Positions 55,171 through 63,902 of a stretch of 64,000 nucleotides of DNA are shown one piece after another. The number at the start of each line of letters is the position of its first letter. The stretch's first letter is position 1. The stretch is from contig NZ_CP108938.1 of NCBI RefSeq assembly GCF_036347135.1, positions 2,232,001 to 2,296,000 of the forward strand, written 5' to 3'. Under the pieces are notes generated by a model. It was not told the DNA's origin. It worked only from the letters and a program-made list of their open reading frames with translations, and ran no database searches. Source of the stretch: Streptomyces sp. NBC_00775. GTDB taxonomy: Bacteria > Actinomycetota > Actinomycetes > Streptomycetales > Streptomycetaceae. The translations under genes were made by a program, and so were the position numbers.

Positions 55171-58100
55171 ATCGCCGAGGCTTGGAGAGGTGACGTCCGG
55201 TCCGGCGCCAAGGAGTGCCGCCAGTTCATCCCCCCAGGTGAGACCGGATCGCAGCTCGACAAGGCGCCCGAGCAATCGCTTCCCCGTGGCGCTCAAGTGC
55301 TCCGACTCCACCCGCAGATCCACCATGGCCACGTCGACCAGACCACAGCGGCGCGCTTCGGGCTCCTGGTCCAGCAGGCGTATGGCGCGCCGGTGGGCGA
55401 CCTCCGCCTCGTCGTCGTTCTGCGAGGCCAGAGCCACCAGGGCGATATCGAACAGGATTCCGGAAGGGGTGGACTCGCCGTTGGCCAGAGCCGAGCGCAG
55501 TGACGCTCCCGCTTCGTCGAACCGCCCCAGCCTGTACTGACACCATCCCCTGTTCCATTCGTAGCGGGTGGAGGATCCCTCGTAGCGGCTCAGGGCCTTT
55601 TCGTACGCCGCACGCGCTTCATCGCGCCTGCCCAGGGCGTACAGGACATTCGCCTGTCCCTTCTTGGCGTCGGCGTCGGCCGGTTTGAGCCTGAGCGCCA
55701 GCTCGAAGGCGGCGAGGGCCTCCTGCCACAGCGACTCCGACCCGTTCTCGAGCGCGCTGCCCAGCGCGTCGGCCGCCTCCGCCATGGCGGTGCGGCCCGC
55801 CAGTGCCATGCGGCCGGCCTCAGCGGCGTGCGTCCACGCACCGATCTCTACCAGGACCTCGCAGTACAGCGTCCAGATCCACGGGTCCATGGGGTCCAGA
55901 TCCGTCGCGCGGCGGAACGCCTCGATGCTCTCCGCGTAGTGACCCGCTCGTGCCTGCAAGGCGCCCAAGTCGGCCTGTGTGTAAGGGTCCTCCGGGACCT
56001 CCCACGCGAGCTGGGAAAGATTGTGCAGGGCCTCCTCCTGCCTCCCCGACTCCCACTGCGCCCAGCCCAGCGCGCTGCGCAGTTCGATGTCCTCGGGCCA
56101 GCGCCACAGTGTCTGCTCGATGACGCCGATCGCCTCCGTCGGCCGCCCGACCAGACGCTCGGTCTCGCTGTAGAGCGCGACGAGGCCCGCGGTGGCCTCC
56201 TCGTCCTCCGCGGCGGCGCGCACCAGCTCCACTGCCTCATCGGCACGGTCGGTGTCCAGCAAGGTGTCGCGCAACAGCCGGAGCGCGCCGATCAGCCGAG
56301 GCCGCGCCTCTGCCGCCACCCGCAGATCCGCCTCCCCGCCCTCCACCTCACCTCGGCCGAGCCGGACCGAGCCGCGTACGAAACGTGCCGGCGCGTCGTC
56401 GGCCACTTCGGCCAGGACCCGCTCCGCCTGGTCGAAGGCATCGTCCGCCCTGCCGAGGGACTGATACGCGTCGCACAGCTGCGAACGTGCCCAGAGCATC
56501 TCCGGGTCCAGCTCCAGGGCGTACTCCAACTCCCCCACACACTCGGCGAGACGGTCGCGGTTCTTCAAGTGGAATCCGCGGGCGCTGTGCGCCTGAGCTC
56601 GGTCGATGCCCGACTCGTCCGCCCTGCGCACCGCCTCGTCCAGCTCGTCGAGAGCGGCCTCCATCCGGCCCTGCTGGTCCAGGGCTTCGGCCAGGTTGAT
56701 ACGTGCCGCGATGGCGTCGGGGTCCATCTCGACCGTGGTGCGCAGCGACTCCTCGGCCTGGGCGAACTTCCCGAGCTCCAGTCGTACGGCACCCAGCCGG
56801 GCGTGGGTCTCCGCCGTCGCGACCACGCCCTCAGCGGGTTCGGCCGCGATGACCATATGGACCTCGGCGTCGCGGGGCCGTCCCGCGATCAGCAGGGCCC
56901 AGCCCATGATGTCGTGCAGCCTGACGTCGTCGGGAGCAAGTGCCAGGGCCCGTTCCATCACGGTGACGGCGTCCTCGGGCCTCCCGTCCACGACAAGTGC
57001 GAACGCCAGCATCTGGTAATCCTCCGGTGTGCTCGGCTTGTGCAGGAGCAGGCGCCGCACCTCCCGCCGCGCGCCCTCGCTGTCCCCGAGCGACGACAGG
57101 ACGACCCCGAGACGGAAGCGGACGACGGGTGATGTCCGGTCCACGGCCTCCCGCAGGTACTTGACGACCTCGTTCAGCAGCTCCTCGTCTCTCGCGGTCA
57201 TCGCCATGTCCGCGAGGGCGATCAGCGCCTCTTCCGCGAAGGGATCGACGCGCAGCGCCTTCCGGTAGGACTCCACGGCTTCGCTCGTCGAATTCCTCCG
57301 GATGGACTGGACGTCCCCCAGACGCACCCACGCCTCCACCCACCGTGGCGCGTCGCGCGTGGCGGCGGCGAGGTGGTCCAGCGCGGCTTCGTGCTCGCCC
57401 AGCCCGAACAGCGTCAGCCCGAGCTCTCCTTCCAGCCGGTGGAACCGGATTCCCGAGTCGATGACGGTGTCGAGGTCCGCCTTGGCGCCCGCGAAGTCGG
57501 CGACACGGCGGCGCGCCTGGGCACGCACCCACACGTTCGTCATGTCGTCGGGAACCAGCTCGACCGCCCGGTCCAGCAGCGGTTCTGCCTCGGGGAAACG
57601 CCCCTGTTCGCACAGCACGATGGCCAAGTCCCGCACGACCACAGGCTCGTCGGGCAGCCGCTCGTGCGCCGCTCGCAGCGCCTCCTCGGCGTCGGCCCAA
57701 CGCCAGAGTCCGTGTTCGGCGAGGCCCGTGAGCACCGTGACGCGAGGGTCCTCGGGCACGCGGTCGCGCAGGGACAGAGCAGCGTTCAAAGCCTCCTCGG
57801 CGTGCCCGGCGGCGAGCAGGATCTGGGCCGCCGCGAACAGGACTCCCGGCTCGTTCCCTTCGGTACGCAGCACACGTTCCACCGTCGCCAGCGCGTCGTC
57901 GTCGCGGCCACTGCGAGCAGCCAGCTCGGCGGCCGCGAGCTGGACGTCGAGGTGGTCCGTCCGGTCCGTGAGGGTACCCATCCACGTATCCGCCAGAGGC
58001 TGGCTCACCGCCGCGGGAATCAGCTCGGCCAGCGGCACGTACAGACGGCTCAGTTCCGGATCCATCGTCAACGCCTGGGCGTAATCGCGTAAGGCGGCCT

Positions 58101-58758
58101 CGGTGTCCCCCGAGGAGAGGTGGAGGTCGCCGAGAGCGGCCCAGGCCCGGGCCGCGACCACTTCCTCACCGACGTCCCCCGCCAACTCCGCGCAAAGCCT
58201 GGCCGGATGTTCACAGCCCGGGGAAGCCTCGAAGGAGGCCAGCGCATGCAGGTACGCCTGTCGCGGGTTCCCGGCCCGGTGGACGGCGAGGGCCAGGAGG
58301 TAGGCGGTCGTGCCGTCCGGGCGGGACTTCGCCATGGACTGGAGCAGTCTGACCGCCTCATCGGTATGGCCGTGGTGGAGCAGCACCATCGCGCCGAGCT
58401 GATCGTCCGGGGTGAGGTCGGCGTATCCGGGCGCCAAGTTCGGTGACGGCGGTGTGTCCAGCGGCTCGTCGGCCAGCCACCGCATGGCTCGTACGCTTTC
58501 CAGAGCACCGTGCAGCACCGGGTGGTTGCTCTCGCGGTCGAACTCCAGCGCGTGCTCGCATGCCTCGACGATGGCGTCGAGCCCGCTGCCGAGAACGTCC
58601 GTACCGGAATACCAGTACGCGTTCCACACCGACCGGATCCGCAGCCACAGGACGCTCGGCGAGACGGTCAGCCTGGCCCGGCGCCCATCGCGCCAGAGCC
58701 CGTCGAAGGGGACGGAGAACGGCGGGGAAGTCGGGCTACTGCTGTCGTCGGTACTCAT
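55138..58758 (-). CDS. Large TPR-repeat protein of the metalloprotease-like operon
   Basis: Soluble protein of 1206 residues and last gene of a four-gene operon. The first 110 residues are unique (LWRDGRRARLTVSPSVLWLR). From about 115 to 1150 it is a nearly continuous series of TPR-like helical pairs, roughly 25-30, with motifs such as WAALGDLHLSSGDTEAALRDY and NVLYALGRRDEARAAYEKAL. Such solenoids serve as scaffolds or sensors. Its start lies inside the upstream gene (23-base overlap), so it is translationally coupled. Codon 223 is TTA (58090-58092), suggesting bldA dependence. There is no catalytic domain. It shares no sequence landmark with known regulators that I recognise. Confidence 0.85.
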   Translation of the reverse strand: MSTDDSSSPTSPPFSVPFDGLWRDGRRARLTVSPSVLWLRIRSVWNAYWYSGTDVLGSGLDAIVEACEHALEFDRESNHPVLHGALESVRAMRWLADEPLDTPPSPNLAPGYADLTPDDQLGAMVLLHHGHTDEAVRLLQSMAKSRPDGTTAYLLALAVHRAGNPRQAYLHALASFEASPGCEHPARLCAELAGDVGEEVVAARAWAALGDLHLSSGDTEAALRDYAQALTMDPELSRLYVPLAELIPAAVSQPLADTWMGTLTDRTDHLDVQLAAAELAARSGRDDDALATVERVLRTEGNEPGVLFAAAQILLAAGHAEEALNAALSLRDRVPEDPRVTVLTGLAEHGLWRWADAEEALRAAHERLPDEPVVVRDLAIVLCEQGRFPEAEPLLDRAVELVPDDMTNVWVRAQARRRVADFAGAKADLDTVIDSGIRFHRLEGELGLTLFGLGEHEAALDHLAAATRDAPRWVEAWVRLGDVQSIRRNSTSEAVESYRKALRVDPFAEEALIALADMAMTARDEELLNEVVKYLREAVDRTSPVVRFRLGVVLSSLGDSEGARREVRRLLLHKPSTPEDYQMLAFALVVDGRPEDAVTVMERALALAPDDVRLHDIMGWALLIAGRPRDAEVHMVIAAEPAEGVVATAETHARLGAVRLELGKFAQAEESLRTTVEMDPDAIAARINLAEALDQQGRMEAALDELDEAVRRADESGIDRAQAHSARGFHLKNRDRLAECVGELEYALELDPEMLWARSQLCDAYQSLGRADDAFDQAERVLAEVADDAPARFVRGSVRLGRGEVEGGEADLRVAAEARPRLIGALRLLRDTLLDTDRADEAVELVRAAAEDEEATAGLVALYSETERLVGRPTEAIGVIEQTLWRWPEDIELRSALGWAQWESGRQEEALHNLSQLAWEVPEDPYTQADLGALQARAGHYAESIEAFRRATDLDPMDPWIWTLYCEVLVEIGAWTHAAEAGRMALAGRTAMAEAADALGSALENGSESLWQEALAAFELALRLKPADADAKKGQANVLYALGRRDEARAAYEKALSRYEGSSTRYEWNRGWCQYRLGRFDEAGASLRSALANGESTPSGILFDIALVALASQNDDEAEVAHRRAIRLLDQEPEARRCGLVDVAMVDLRVESEHLSATGKRLLGRLVELRSGLTWGDELAALLGAGPDVTSPSLGDSALRLGGDRK

Positions 58759-60226
58759 CAGGTCGCTCCCAGGCCATCGGAGTGCTGTGTGAGGGGCGCG
58801 GCTTGCCGGCTCCGCGCGGGGAAGGCCGTCCCTGTGACTGTTTGTTGCCCGGGAGCAACTCGACGACCCGGCCGGCTATGGCTTCGACGTCGGCCCCCTT
58901 GTGGGTGCGGGCCCGCCACGCGGCGTTGAGGAGCACCACCACGTTGACATCCACGGGCCTGACCGACCGCGTCACGGTGTCCTCCAACAGCAGGGCGGCC
59001 GTGTGCGTGACGTTCTCCCACACGACATCACGGCTGCTGGGAACGCCGAGGCCGTTCAGAAAACCGTGCGCCCAAGCGACGAACTGCCGCCTCACCTCCG
59101 TGTCCGCCGGTGTCGCGTCCGGGGGATCCTGGGGCAGGAATACCTGAACGGCGAGCCGCCACATGTCGCTCAGTTCGGCGACCGCACCGCTGTAGTCGTC
59201 GAATTCGTAGCGCGGCGCCGCGTGCGACAGCATGTCCAGAATGACCTGTGCCCGCGACAGGTCGTCCGGGAGGTCCGGCGTCTTGTGACCGCTGTAGGGA
59301 TACAGCCGCAGTTCCAGCATGGCGTGGGCGTAGGCCGGCCCCAGCGTGTAGGCCCCGAACGCGTCGGCGAGCAGATGCTGAACCTGCTCCAGCGTGCCGA
59401 GCCGGTCCTCCCCGACGAAGGGGGCCAGCTCTCCGGGACCCTCCTTGGGCAACTCGGCGTGGGCGAAGGCCAGTCCGATCTCATGGGCCGCCGCGGGAAC
59501 ACTCCATACGGTCCACTCGGGAAAGCCGACCTTCACCACGTGGCTGAGGCTGAGGGCGGCCTCGTGCGCGGGCATGGACAGCGCCGGGGCATGAGGAAGG
59601 GTCGCGCTGATGAGCTCGTCGACAAGGTCACAGATATGGCCGTCGAGCGCGGTGTCCCGGACGGCGATACCCCCGAGGAAGTCGACGTAGGCGGCGAACA
59701 GGGGCTGGACGGTCTCATCCATGATCTGGCGGTACTGCTTCCACAGTTCGGCGGCCTCTTCCCCCTCCTCGTCCAGGCGCTCCGTGAGCTGCTCGATCTT
59801 GCTGGTGACCGTGGCGCACTTCTGATCGATCTCGATCTTGATCTTGTCCCCGATCCTCTTCCGGTCGCCGGAGAGATTGACCATGCCGTCCTGGATGGAC
59901 TGGAGGGTCCTCCTGGTCTCCATCACTTTCTGCCAGATCGACCTGACGTCGTCGGCCGACCGGGTGAGAACCTCGAAGAACTCCCCGTCCACCCGCTTCA
60001 CCTCGTCCTCGTCGAGGTCGAGGAACCCGAGGTCGTGGGCGCGGCCCAGATCGCTCACGAGGCGGTCCACGTTCCCGATCGGAGCCAGCATCTCCAACAG
60101 CAGTTCATTGGCTCTCCGGAGGCCCGCGGCACGCTGACGCGCCGTCTCGACCGCTTCGCCCACCTTCTTCATGGCGGAGGTGAGGGTCTCCAGGCGGGTG
60201 CGCAGCACTCCTCGGTCATCCGGCAT
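58736..60226 (-). CDS. Paralogue of the HEFGH protein with degenerate metal site and coiled-coil N-terminus
   Basis: Protein of 496 residues, function unknown. Residues 5-170 are long helices with heptad character (RTRLETLTSAMKKVGEAVE, ATVTSKIEQLTERLDEE). The C-terminal half is homologous to the neighbouring HEFGH protein: TVWSVPAAAHEIGL here against TVWDLPVVAHEFGH there, and LADAFGAYTLGPAYAHA (286-302) against AADAYATYTLGPAYAYA. The second His of HExxH is Leu (HEIGL, 248-252) and the third-ligand Glu position appears lost, so it is probably catalytically inactive. Both end with a NAAW motif. GAGGAGG precedes the ATG. It overlaps the TPR gene by 23 bases. Confidence 0.8.
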   Translation of the reverse strand: MPDDRGVLRTRLETLTSAMKKVGEAVETARQRAAGLRRANELLLEMLAPIGNVDRLVSDLGRAHDLGFLDLDEDEVKRVDGEFFEVLTRSADDVRSIWQKVMETRRTLQSIQDGMVNLSGDRKRIGDKIKIEIDQKCATVTSKIEQLTERLDEEGEEAAELWKQYRQIMDETVQPLFAAYVDFLGGIAVRDTALDGHICDLVDELISATLPHAPALSMPAHEAALSLSHVVKVGFPEWTVWSVPAAAHEIGLAFAHAELPKEGPGELAPFVGEDRLGTLEQVQHLLADAFGAYTLGPAYAHAMLELRLYPYSGHKTPDLPDDLSRAQVILDMLSHAAPRYEFDDYSGAVAELSDMWRLAVQVFLPQDPPDATPADTEVRRQFVAWAHGFLNGLGVPSSRDVVWENVTHTAALLLEDTVTRSVRPVDVNVVVLLNAAWRARTHKGADVEAIAGRVVELLPGNKQSQGRPSPRGAGKPRPSHSTPMAWERPDEYRRQQ

Positions 60227-60241
60227 CCCAGTGCCTCCTCG

Positions 60242-61435
60242 CTATGGGCCCGACGTGGAGCAGATGAGCTTGAGCGCCCGGGCGTTGACGCGGGGGCCCA
60301 GAGCGGAGAAGCGATCCCACTCACCCAGTCGCCACGACCACGCGGCGTTGACGACGTGGGCCGGCGTGGTGCCGGACGGCAGGCTCACTTCACCGTCCGC
60401 GGTCAGACACTCCATGATCGAAGCCGGTCGTGAGCCCGCGTCGTACAGCGCGTCATGGGCGTGCCTCGCCAGGCATTCGACCAGGACATCGGCGTGACGG
60501 GCCACGTGAGCTGCCGTGCGAGGGGCGACGGGCGGACTGTCCGTCATGCTCCGCCACAGGGCTTCGACGCAGTCCGCCGCCTGGGCGTACTGCTGGCGTC
60601 CCGTGCGGCGCTTGATCGCGCGCAGCACCGCGGCGGCCAGATGGATGCGCCGGCACCAGGAGGGGTGCGTCGTCGGACTCCGCATCGCTCTCGTGGGGTC
60701 GACCCGCAGGACCAGGCACGCGTAGGCGTAGGCCGGTCCCAGCGTGTACGTCGCGTAGGCGTCGGCGGCTGTCTCCTCGAGGCGGAGCTTCGCGGCGTCC
60801 GCGTCCGCGGAAGCCTGCGGGTCCCCCTTCCTGAACCGCACCTCGGCAGCGAGGTTGTCCTGGGTGAAGCGCTTCAGCGGCCGCTCGTCGTTGCCGCTCA
60901 CATGGCGCAGTTCCCGGACCAGGTGGTGCCCGAACTCATGGGCTACGACCGGCAGATCCCAGACCGTCACCGCGGGGAACGGGAGCCGCACGAGGTCGAG
61001 CGTGTGGTTGATCGACGCGGACCCGGCCGACATGCCCGTGACGATCCGATGGCGGACCTGTGATCCGGCGCCGAGGTACGCCAGGAAGGCGTCGGCCGCG
61101 TCTCCGCTTCCCCTGTCCAGAAGATGCACCCGGTACAGCACACTCTCCAGAAAGCACTGCGCCTCGATCACCACCTTTTCGGCCCGCTCGAGAAGGCGGT
61201 TGAGCCGATCCCAGGAGATGGTGTCGCCTTTTCTCCCGGCCGCCAGTGCGGCGATGCCGTCGAGTTCCGTCGCCAAGTCCCGGGCCAGGGAGTCGTAATG
61301 CCTCGCCGTGGGCAGGAACCGCGCGTCGCCGTCCACCACATCCGTGATCAACGCGGCGATGCGCAGCAGTTTCTCCCGCTCGCAGTGCACGCGCTGGGTC
61401 AGCACGTCGACGGAACCGGGGTAGTCGGAGATCAT
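60242..61435 (-). CDS. HEXXH metalloprotease-like protein
   Basis: Predicted zinc-dependent peptidase of 397 residues. HEFGH at 166-170 provides two His ligands and the catalytic Glu; EETAAD at 220-225 offers a Glu third ligand in the ExxAD pattern of gluzincins. The N-terminal 150 residues are helical. The C-terminus has VVNAAWSWRLGEWDRF, also recognisable in the next gene. There is no signal peptide. The start overlaps the membrane-protein stop (ATGA), and the paralogue follows after 15 bases. I cannot assign it to a named peptidase family. Target unknown; the companion paralogue, TPR protein and membrane protein may regulate or deliver it. Confidence 0.8.
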   Translation of the reverse strand: MISDYPGSVDVLTQRVHCEREKLLRIAALITDVVDGDARFLPTARHYDSLARDLATELDGIAALAAGRKGDTISWDRLNRLLERAEKVVIEAQCFLESVLYRVHLLDRGSGDAADAFLAYLGAGSQVRHRIVTGMSAGSASINHTLDLVRLPFPAVTVWDLPVVAHEFGHHLVRELRHVSGNDERPLKRFTQDNLAAEVRFRKGDPQASADADAAKLRLEETAADAYATYTLGPAYAYACLVLRVDPTRAMRSPTTHPSWCRRIHLAAAVLRAIKRRTGRQQYAQAADCVEALWRSMTDSPPVAPRTAAHVARHADVLVECLARHAHDALYDAGSRPASIMECLTADGEVSLPSGTTPAHVVNAAWSWRLGEWDRFSALGPRVNARALKLICSTSGP

Positions 61436-62559
61436 CGCACCGCGCCCCGCACGATGCTCCGTACACCGGTGACCCCGGACGGCAGATTCCAGGCGTCCGA
61501 GTAGTCGGCGGCGAGCACGAACGCACCGGCCAGGATGAGCACTCCGCCCCCGCCGAGCACCATGGGCAGATGAACGGCGCCGCCCGCCAGGCCCAGCAGC
61601 CAGCCCACGACGCCCACCAGGGCCGCCGCCGCACCGGCCAGCATGTCGGCGGTCCGGTCGTATCGCCGCGTCAGATCGAGCAACGACGCGGCGGCCCCGT
61701 CCAGCCGGTCCCGGTCCAGGCCCGTCCCGGCCAGACAGCTGTCGATGTCGCGCTCGACGCCCTGGAAGCCGAGCAGCCCGCTCACCACCACGGCTCCCGG
61801 AGCGGTTCCGGTGGCCAGCCGTTCCAGCAGACCGGCCGTATCCTCGCGGACGCGCTCCAGAACCTCGCCGGACACAAGCCGGCTGAGCGCCGCCAGAGCC
61901 CGCTCCACGGCACGCAGGGCAAGCCGTAACAGGGTGCCGCCCGCCTCCTGCAGACGCAGGGTCCGGCCGAGTCCGTCGAGCCACTCCGCGACCGGAACCC
62001 TGTTCCGGGAGAGTTCGGCGACGACATCCCCGACCACACCGGCCGCCCGCTCGGCGATCACGTTCAGCGTCGCCGCCGCTTCCCGCCGCACCCTCGCCGC
62101 GGCGGTCTCCGCATCGGCCGAGACCGCCGTCGCGTCCTCGACGCCCAGGGCGAGCGAGGGATCGGAACCAGTGGCGCGCTCCAGGACCAGGGTGACGGCC
62201 TGGAGTTCCCCGATCGAGTGGTCGAGCGCTGTGGGATCCGGAGACCCGCCACCCTCCCCAACAGCCTCGCTCGCGGCGAACAGCGACCCCGCCAAGGACA
62301 ACTGGCAGAAGGCCGCTGTCACGGAGTCGTCCAGCCCTTCCGGGCGGCCCATGGCAAGCTCCTCGCCGGCCTCGAAGTGCCGGACACCCCCGGAGCCGGT
62401 CTGTCCCATGGCCTCGAGTGCGGCCGCCTCCAGCTCCTGTACCGCATAACCGACCGCCCCTTGGCCCTGCTCCAGCGCGTCACGCAGATAGCGGGAAGCG
62501 GAGAGGACCGATCGGGCAGCACCGAGCATGTGCTCCCCGTTGGCACCGTTCGACGCCAT
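61432..62559 (-). CDS. Helical protein with two C-terminal membrane segments, first gene of the operon
   Basis: Protein of 375 residues, not recognised. The first 290 residues are Ala-rich helices (LSASRYLRDALEQGQGAVGYAVQELEAAALEAM, ARVRREAAATLNVIAERAAGVVGDVV). Two adjacent hydrophobic segments close the protein (LAGAAAALVGVVGWLLGLAGG and VLGGGGVLILAGAFVLA), a likely membrane hairpin. Codon 211 is TTA (61927-61929). The ATG at 62559 gives MASNGANGE; an in-frame start 12 codons earlier is less likely. It is coupled to the HEFGH gene by 4 bases. It could anchor the complex or act as a membrane effector. Confidence 0.75.
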   Translation of the reverse strand: MASNGANGEHMLGAARSVLSASRYLRDALEQGQGAVGYAVQELEAAALEAMGQTGSGGVRHFEAGEELAMGRPEGLDDSVTAAFCQLSLAGSLFAASEAVGEGGGSPDPTALDHSIGELQAVTLVLERATGSDPSLALGVEDATAVSADAETAAARVRREAAATLNVIAERAAGVVGDVVAELSRNRVPVAEWLDGLGRTLRLQEAGGTLLRLALRAVERALAALSRLVSGEVLERVREDTAGLLERLATGTAPGAVVVSGLLGFQGVERDIDSCLAGTGLDRDRLDGAAASLLDLTRRYDRTADMLAGAAAALVGVVGWLLGLAGGAVHLPMVLGGGGVLILAGAFVLAADYSDAWNLPSGVTGVRSIVRGAVR

Positions 62560-62676
62560 AGCCGGACCACCCCCTTGGCCGAGCCATCGCTCCATTGTGT
62601 GGCCGGACGAGCACGTTTCACCACACTCGCGACAGAACCTGTCGGAATGATGGTTCTGCCCCGGCCTATAGGCCTT
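62560..62676 (-). promoter_or_regulatory. Promoter region of the metalloprotease-like operon
   Basis: The 117-base gap contains an AGAACC/GGTTCT inverted repeat (about 62632-62656) and the perfect palindrome GGCCTATAGGCC at 62663-62674, immediately after the stop of the leftward PEP mutase-like gene. The latter may be a weak terminator or an operator. Confidence 0.5.
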
Positions 62677-63447
62677 TCAGCTCCGCTCGGGAGAACTCAG
62701 CGCCTGCACCTCGTCGTACGACGGCACGGCGCCCTGGGGCGACCGCCCGCCCCGGATGTCCGCCACCGCCTCCAGAACCGCGCCGAGCGCCCGCCGGTAG
62801 AGCAGCGAGCCGAGGCTGACCCTGCGTACGCCCAGGTCGCCGAGGTGGGCGACGGTCGGTCCTGAGGGTGAGTAGAGGATGTTGAGCGGGACGTCGAGGG
62901 TCTTCAACAGGGCGGAGATCCGGACCGGGTCGGTCAGGCCTGGGACGAACACGCCGTCGGCGCCCGACTGTTGGTAGGCGTCGAGGCGGCGGAGCGTCTC
63001 CCGCTCGTCCTTGTCGCCGTCGCCCAGCCAGTGCGTGTCGGTGCGGGCGTTGACGAAGAGGTCCGGCGCGGCGGCCTTCACGGCGGCGATCTTCGCGGCG
63101 TGCAGGGCGATGGAGCCGAGGCCGTCCTCCAGGTTGATGCCGACGGCCCCGGCGTCGGCCAGTGCGCGCGCCAACTCGGCTACCTCGTCCGGATCTTGGG
63201 CGAAGCCGTCCTCCGCGTCCACCGACAGCAGGTACGAGCCGGCGCCGAGGAGCCGGGTGAGGCTCAGCGTAAGGTCCCTGGTCGCCGCCGCGCCGTCCGG
63301 CAGACCGGCGGGCGCGGCCACGCCCAGACTCGTCGTGCCGATCGCCTCGAAGCCCTGGGCGGCGAGAAGCGCCGCGGAGGCGTGGTCCCAGGCGTTGGGC
63401 AGGAGGAGGGGGGTGTCGGCGTGGTGGAGCGCGGCGAAGGGGGTCAT
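62677..63447 (-). CDS. Isocitrate lyase/PEP mutase family enzyme
   Basis: TIM-barrel enzyme of 256 residues. The metal-binding segment is SVDAEDGFAQ, followed by GINLEDGLGS and LFVNARTDTHW, the standard blocks of the PEPM/ICL superfamily (including oxaloacetate decarboxylase and 2-methylisocitrate lyase relatives). The Cys-containing loop of true isocitrate lyases (KKCGH) is not seen, so lyase activity on a different substrate is likely. Its ATG overlaps the stop of the DinB-like gene (ATGA), so the two form one operon. Substrate unknown. Confidence 0.83.
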   Translation of the reverse strand: MTPFAALHHADTPLLLPNAWDHASAALLAAQGFEAIGTTSLGVAAPAGLPDGAAATRDLTLSLTRLLGAGSYLLSVDAEDGFAQDPDEVAELARALADAGAVGINLEDGLGSIALHAAKIAAVKAAAPDLFVNARTDTHWLGDGDKDERETLRRLDAYQQSGADGVFVPGLTDPVRISALLKTLDVPLNILYSPSGPTVAHLGDLGVRRVSLGSLLYRRALGAVLEAVADIRGGRSPQGAVPSYDEVQALSSPERS

Positions 63448-63902
63448 GCCAGCTTTCCTACCGCATCGGCGTAGTACGTCGATCCCTTGAGGTGCAGGGC
63501 GAGTTCGCGGAACGTCCAGCCCTCGCCCGGGGAGTCGTCGAGCTGGTCTTCGGTCAGCGTGCCCAGCCGGTTCGCCCAGATCCGGGCGAGCCGGGTGAGG
63601 CGGCTGCGGGCCTCGTCCAGGTCCTCCTGGGTGAACGGCGCGAGGTCCGCCTCCGTGGTGCTGGCCGACGCGTGCCAGTGGTCGGGCCGGGGTTCCTCGC
63701 CCACGAGGCGGGCCTCCAACTCGGCCAAGTGGTCGATGAGATGGTCGGCGACGCGGCGGACGGCCTTGTGCGGGGTGTAGAAGCGGTCGTCGACGTGCGC
63801 GGGCTTGCCGTCCCAGGTGGTCCAGGTGGCCGCCAGGGCAAGGACATGATCGACCATGGCGACAACGGCTTCAGCAGGTGTTTCCTTCGGGGAATCGGTC
63901 AT
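63444..63902 (-). CDS. DinB-like four-helix protein
   Basis: Protein of 152 residues of the DinB/mycothiol-dependent maleylpyruvate isomerase-like superfamily. His residues fitting a metal site occur in the long helices (MVDHVLALAATW, RVADHLIDHLAELEARL, WTFRELALHLKGSTYYADAVG). Actinobacterial members often use mycothiol, but the reaction here cannot be assigned. It is upstream of, and coupled to, the PEP mutase-like gene. Confidence 0.72.
   Translation of the reverse strand: MTDSPKETPAEAVVAMVDHVLALAATWTTWDGKPAHVDDRFYTPHKAVRRVADHLIDHLAELEARLVGEEPRPDHWHASASTTEADLAPFTQEDLDEARSRLTRLARIWANRLGTLTEDQLDDSPGEGWTFRELALHLKGSTYYADAVGKLA

Noticed and set aside
61432..62559. Type VII secretion (WXG100-like) substrate
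   Set aside because: The helical Ala-rich N-terminus suggested it, but there is no WXG motif, the length is too great and membrane helices close the protein.
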